A DNA stretch of 64,000 nt from Clostridia bacterium (GTDB lineage: Bacteria > Bacillota > Clostridia > Christensenellales > Borkfalkiaceae), in contig CAAFMS010000026.1 in NCBI GenBank assembly GCA_900764105.1, positions 92,903-156,902 on the forward strand, written 5' to 3'. Of the stretch, positions 62,526 to 64,000 are shown in pieces. The notes beneath the pieces are model-generated. The model ran no database searches. It saw nothing but the letters and a program-made list of their open reading frames with translations, and had not been told where the DNA came from. The translations under genes and the position numbers were made by a program. Numbering within the stretch: the first letter of the stretch is position 1; each line of letters begins with the position of its first letter.

Positions 62526-63317
62526 GTGAAAAACATAGGCTATTACAGTAATCACGATTATTCTTGGTTGTATCCGAGAGATAAGCACGCAATAATTTCC
62601 GTGCTTACGTTCAGACAACAGGATTTGCCCGCACAGGACGAGTATTTACAAGAAGCGCAAGCGGAATATAAAGTGCAGTGGTTGAAAGAAAAATCGGACG
62701 CATTTCAAACCGAAATTACCCGAACAATAAAAATGCTCAATGCACAGTTTCATCCGCGCGGAAAAAATAAAGTAATGGAATGTCTGCAATTCGGCGGTAA
62801 CCGTGAGTTTTGGCAAGACTTCCCCGACGAACAGGAGATTGAGGCATACTTCTGCCATTGTTATGACTTTGCCGTTGACTACATAGGCTTTCTTAAATCG
62901 GATAAGAACATTATTTGCGCACTAACCGTGACAGAGCCGAACAGGCGAAATCTTTTCGTGTACTATTTACCTATAACGGACAAATGGACAGTTAAGGCAA
63001 TGGGCAAAAACAAAAGCGAAAACGGAAACAAGTTGCAACTGCGCGATTCGGAAGGTAACCCGATTTACAAGACAAAACGATTTATTTCAAAACCGTTATT
63101 ATGCCATTCCGAGTTTTGGAAGCAACGTGGCGAAGAAATGTCCTACTCCGTTTTACAAGAGTACTTTTACCAAGCAATCTCAAAACGATACGGCGCGGAA
63201 CGCGGCGAAAGCACGTCTTTACTTAAATACACCACTCCAAAACAGGCAGAAAGATTTAAGAGATATAAAGACGATGAATACGACATTTTCAAGAATCCCA
63301 AAGGAATTTGGGTATAA
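62526..63317 (+). CDS. Mob/Pre-like plasmid-mobilisation protein, unusual start
   Basis: 263 residues if counted from GTG 62526, but that GTG lies inside the ribosome-binding site AGGAGGTG; the ATA at 62535 is spaced 8 bases from it and may be the real start (residue 4). The reading continues GYYSNHDYSWLYPRDKHAIIS. The C-terminal HSEFWKQRGEEMSYSVLQ and ISKRYGAERGES resemble the MobV/Pre relaxase segment ending YGLERGE. The clear HMDE metal-binding motif of relaxases is not seen, so it may be a degenerate or accessory relative. Neighbours are mobile-element genes. Confidence 0.6.
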   Translation: MKNIGYYSNHDYSWLYPRDKHAIISVLTFRQQDLPAQDEYLQEAQAEYKVQWLKEKSDAFQTEITRTIKMLNAQFHPRGKNKVMECLQFGGNREFWQDFPDEQEIEAYFCHCYDFAVDYIGFLKSDKNIICALTVTEPNRRNLFVYYLPITDKWTVKAMGKNKSENGNKLQLRDSEGNPIYKTKRFISKPLLCHSEFWKQRGEEMSYSVLQEYFYQAISKRYGAERGESTSLLKYTTPKQAERFKRYKDDEYDIFKNPKGIWV

Positions 63318-63321
63318 CCTG

Positions 63322-63350
63322 TTGACTAACCGTAAAAAGCATGATATAGT
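63322..63350 (+). promoter_or_regulatory. Promoter of the 95-aa gene
   Basis: -35 TTGACT (63322-63327) and -10 TATAGT (63345-63350), 17-bp spacer, starting 5 bp after the mob-like stop. Confidence 0.75.
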
Positions 63351-63362
63351 ATATATACTATA
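63345..63362. promoter_or_regulatory. 18-bp perfect palindrome over the -10
   Basis: TATAGTATATATACTATA reads the same on both strands and covers the -10 hexamer, the position of an autorepressor operator. Confidence 0.7.
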
Positions 63363-63384
63363 ATATATTTTTACGGAGGTCGAC

Positions 63385-63672
63385 ATGGTAACGAGAAAAG
63401 AAGATACTCCCCAAAGGCTTGCAAACCGCAAGTATGAGGAAAAGAACAAGGAAAAACGGAAAGCAACAAGCGGAAACTTTCAGACGATGATACCGCGAGA
63501 CCTTTTCGAGAAGATCAACGCATTTTTGAAAGAATACGGTTATACCAAAGTGGAGCTGATACAGGCAGGCTATGAAGAACTGCTTGCGAGGCACGACACG
63601 GACTTTGCCAAACTCAAAGACGGTTATGACGATTTCTTTGAAAATGAGTTGGAACAATTCAAAAAGAAATAA
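63385..63672 (+). CDS. Small possible DNA-binding protein of a mobile element
   Basis: 95 residues; ACGGAGGTCGAC precedes the ATG. The N-terminal 28 residues are very basic (RKEDTPQRLANRKYEEKNKEK). IPRDLFEKINAFLKEYGYTKVELIQAGYEELL fits a ribbon-helix-helix-like or short helix-turn-helix pattern. I recognise the general type from conjugative/mobilisable elements, but not a named family. An 18-bp palindrome over its -10 suggests autoregulation. Confidence 0.6.
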   Translation: MVTRKEDTPQRLANRKYEEKNKEKRKATSGNFQTMIPRDLFEKINAFLKEYGYTKVELIQAGYEELLARHDTDFAKLKDGYDDFFENELEQFKKK

Positions 63673-63714
63673 ACTCAAAATAAAATTCTATAAGGAGGAA
63701 ACACGCTATAAATA

Positions 63715-63825
63715 ATGAGAGAACATTGTAGTTATATGGAAAGAGTACATAGTATCCGTTCGGCAAATAGAACATTATATGCCGTAGCGCATATTGTGTT
63801 TGAAATTGGAACAACAAAGGACTGA
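63715..63825 (+). CDS. Small mobile-element protein, 36 aa
   Basis: A short frame MREHCSYMERVHSI...RSANRTLYAVAHIVFEIGTTKD. AAGGAGG lies 17 bases upstream, somewhat far. The end overlaps the TnpW-like gene by 20 bp, suggesting coupling. Low sequence information; function unknown. Confidence 0.45.
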   Translation: MREHCSYMERVHSIRSANRTLYAVAHIVFEIGTTKD

Positions 63826-63985
63826 AACCATTATAGTCGGCAATACCGTCTATACGGTCATTGCCAAAGAAAGAACCGGCGCAACGAAAACGCCACTCGA
63901 CATCACACGGAGATTATTGCTTAACCGCAATTCTCAAATAACAGACTCGTCTGCGGGTTGTAACTCAAAAGGAGAATCACTATGA
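63806..63985 (+). CDS. TnpW-like transposon-encoded small protein
   Basis: 59 residues from the TTG at 63806 (the frame is open from 63794). TETIIVGNTVYTVIAKERTGATKTPLDITRRLL resembles TnpW-family proteins of Tn4451-type and related clostridial elements, which lie directly before the large serine recombinase gene. The stop overlaps the next ATG (ATGA). The start codon is uncertain. Confidence 0.6.
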   Translation: MEQQRTETIIVGNTVYTVIAKERTGATKTPLDITRRLLLNRNSQITDSSAGCNSKGESL

Positions 63986-64000
63986 GATTACAATCAACGG
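63982..64000 (+). CDS. Start of the next gene, probably a large serine recombinase
   Basis: Only six codons (MRLQST) are in the window, with AAGGAGAATCACT upstream and a 4-bp overlap with the TnpW-like gene. The product is inferred from gene order in TnpW-containing elements, not from sequence. Confidence 0.4.

Overview
The window reads as chromosome of a spore-forming Clostridia-like Firmicute, probably an uncultured lineage of moderate GC. Support comes from SpoVT, a SpoVB-like flippase and YlbJ, from HrcA with CIRCE control of the dnaK operon, from a class A RNase P RNA, and from Firmicutes gene order (rimP-nusA-ylxR-ylxQ-infB-rbfA-nrnA-truB-ribF; rsmD-coaD beside ylbJ; spoVT-spoVB-mazG; pgk-tpiA-gpmI). 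I recognised no rRNA, tRNA or CRISPR array.

Core region, 1 to about 47.7 kb. Minus-strand genes from 8837 down form the nusA/infB translation operon, ending in ribF and followed by a partial endonuclease IV gene. Next come rarA and a divergent ylbJ, a queH-rsmD-coaD group, a maf/mreB-like pair, rnpB, and clpB coupled to a ribbon-helix-helix-type gene. From 18.6 to 24.3 kb lie small unknown genes, a short-chain dehydrogenase, an esterase, a DUF1846 protein and a transporter. A glycolytic operon, a Na/Pi-type carrier and a large nucleotide-sugar dehydratase follow. The 31.1-32.1 kb stretch is a repeat cassette: a DUF559 nuclease-like gene between two copies of a roughly 225 bp palindrome-rich direct repeat. 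Then come spoVT-spoVB-mazG-dusB, a degenerate nitrilase-like gene, trmL, a Cys-rich protein, a lipoprotein, a membrane-anchored XRE regulator, and hrcA-grpE-dnaK-dnaJ.

Accessory region, about 47.9 kb to the end. Base composition becomes more AT-rich and the genes change character. A four-gene minus-strand operon encodes a DUF4143-type AAA ATPase, an 894-residue protein of unknown family, a 1,732-residue DEAH helicase with a DUF1998-type zinc module, and a NERD-nuclease/UvrD-like helicase. The giant helicase and its uncharacterised partner resemble a Druantia type III defence pair, here with a nuclease-helicase attached. Next are a sigma-region-4-like protein, an NPNN-repeat miniprotein, and an unknown 332-residue protein preceded by a roughly 265-nt structured leader that ends in an intrinsic terminator. 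The last 2 kb carry mobile-element functions: a small XRE regulator, a Mob-like protein, a small possible DNA-binding protein under an 18-bp palindrome, a TnpW-like protein and the first codons of a gene expected to be a serine recombinase. The simplest reading is that an integrative/mobilizable element carrying defence cargo is inserted upstream of hrcA and runs past the right edge. The ends of that element were not identified.
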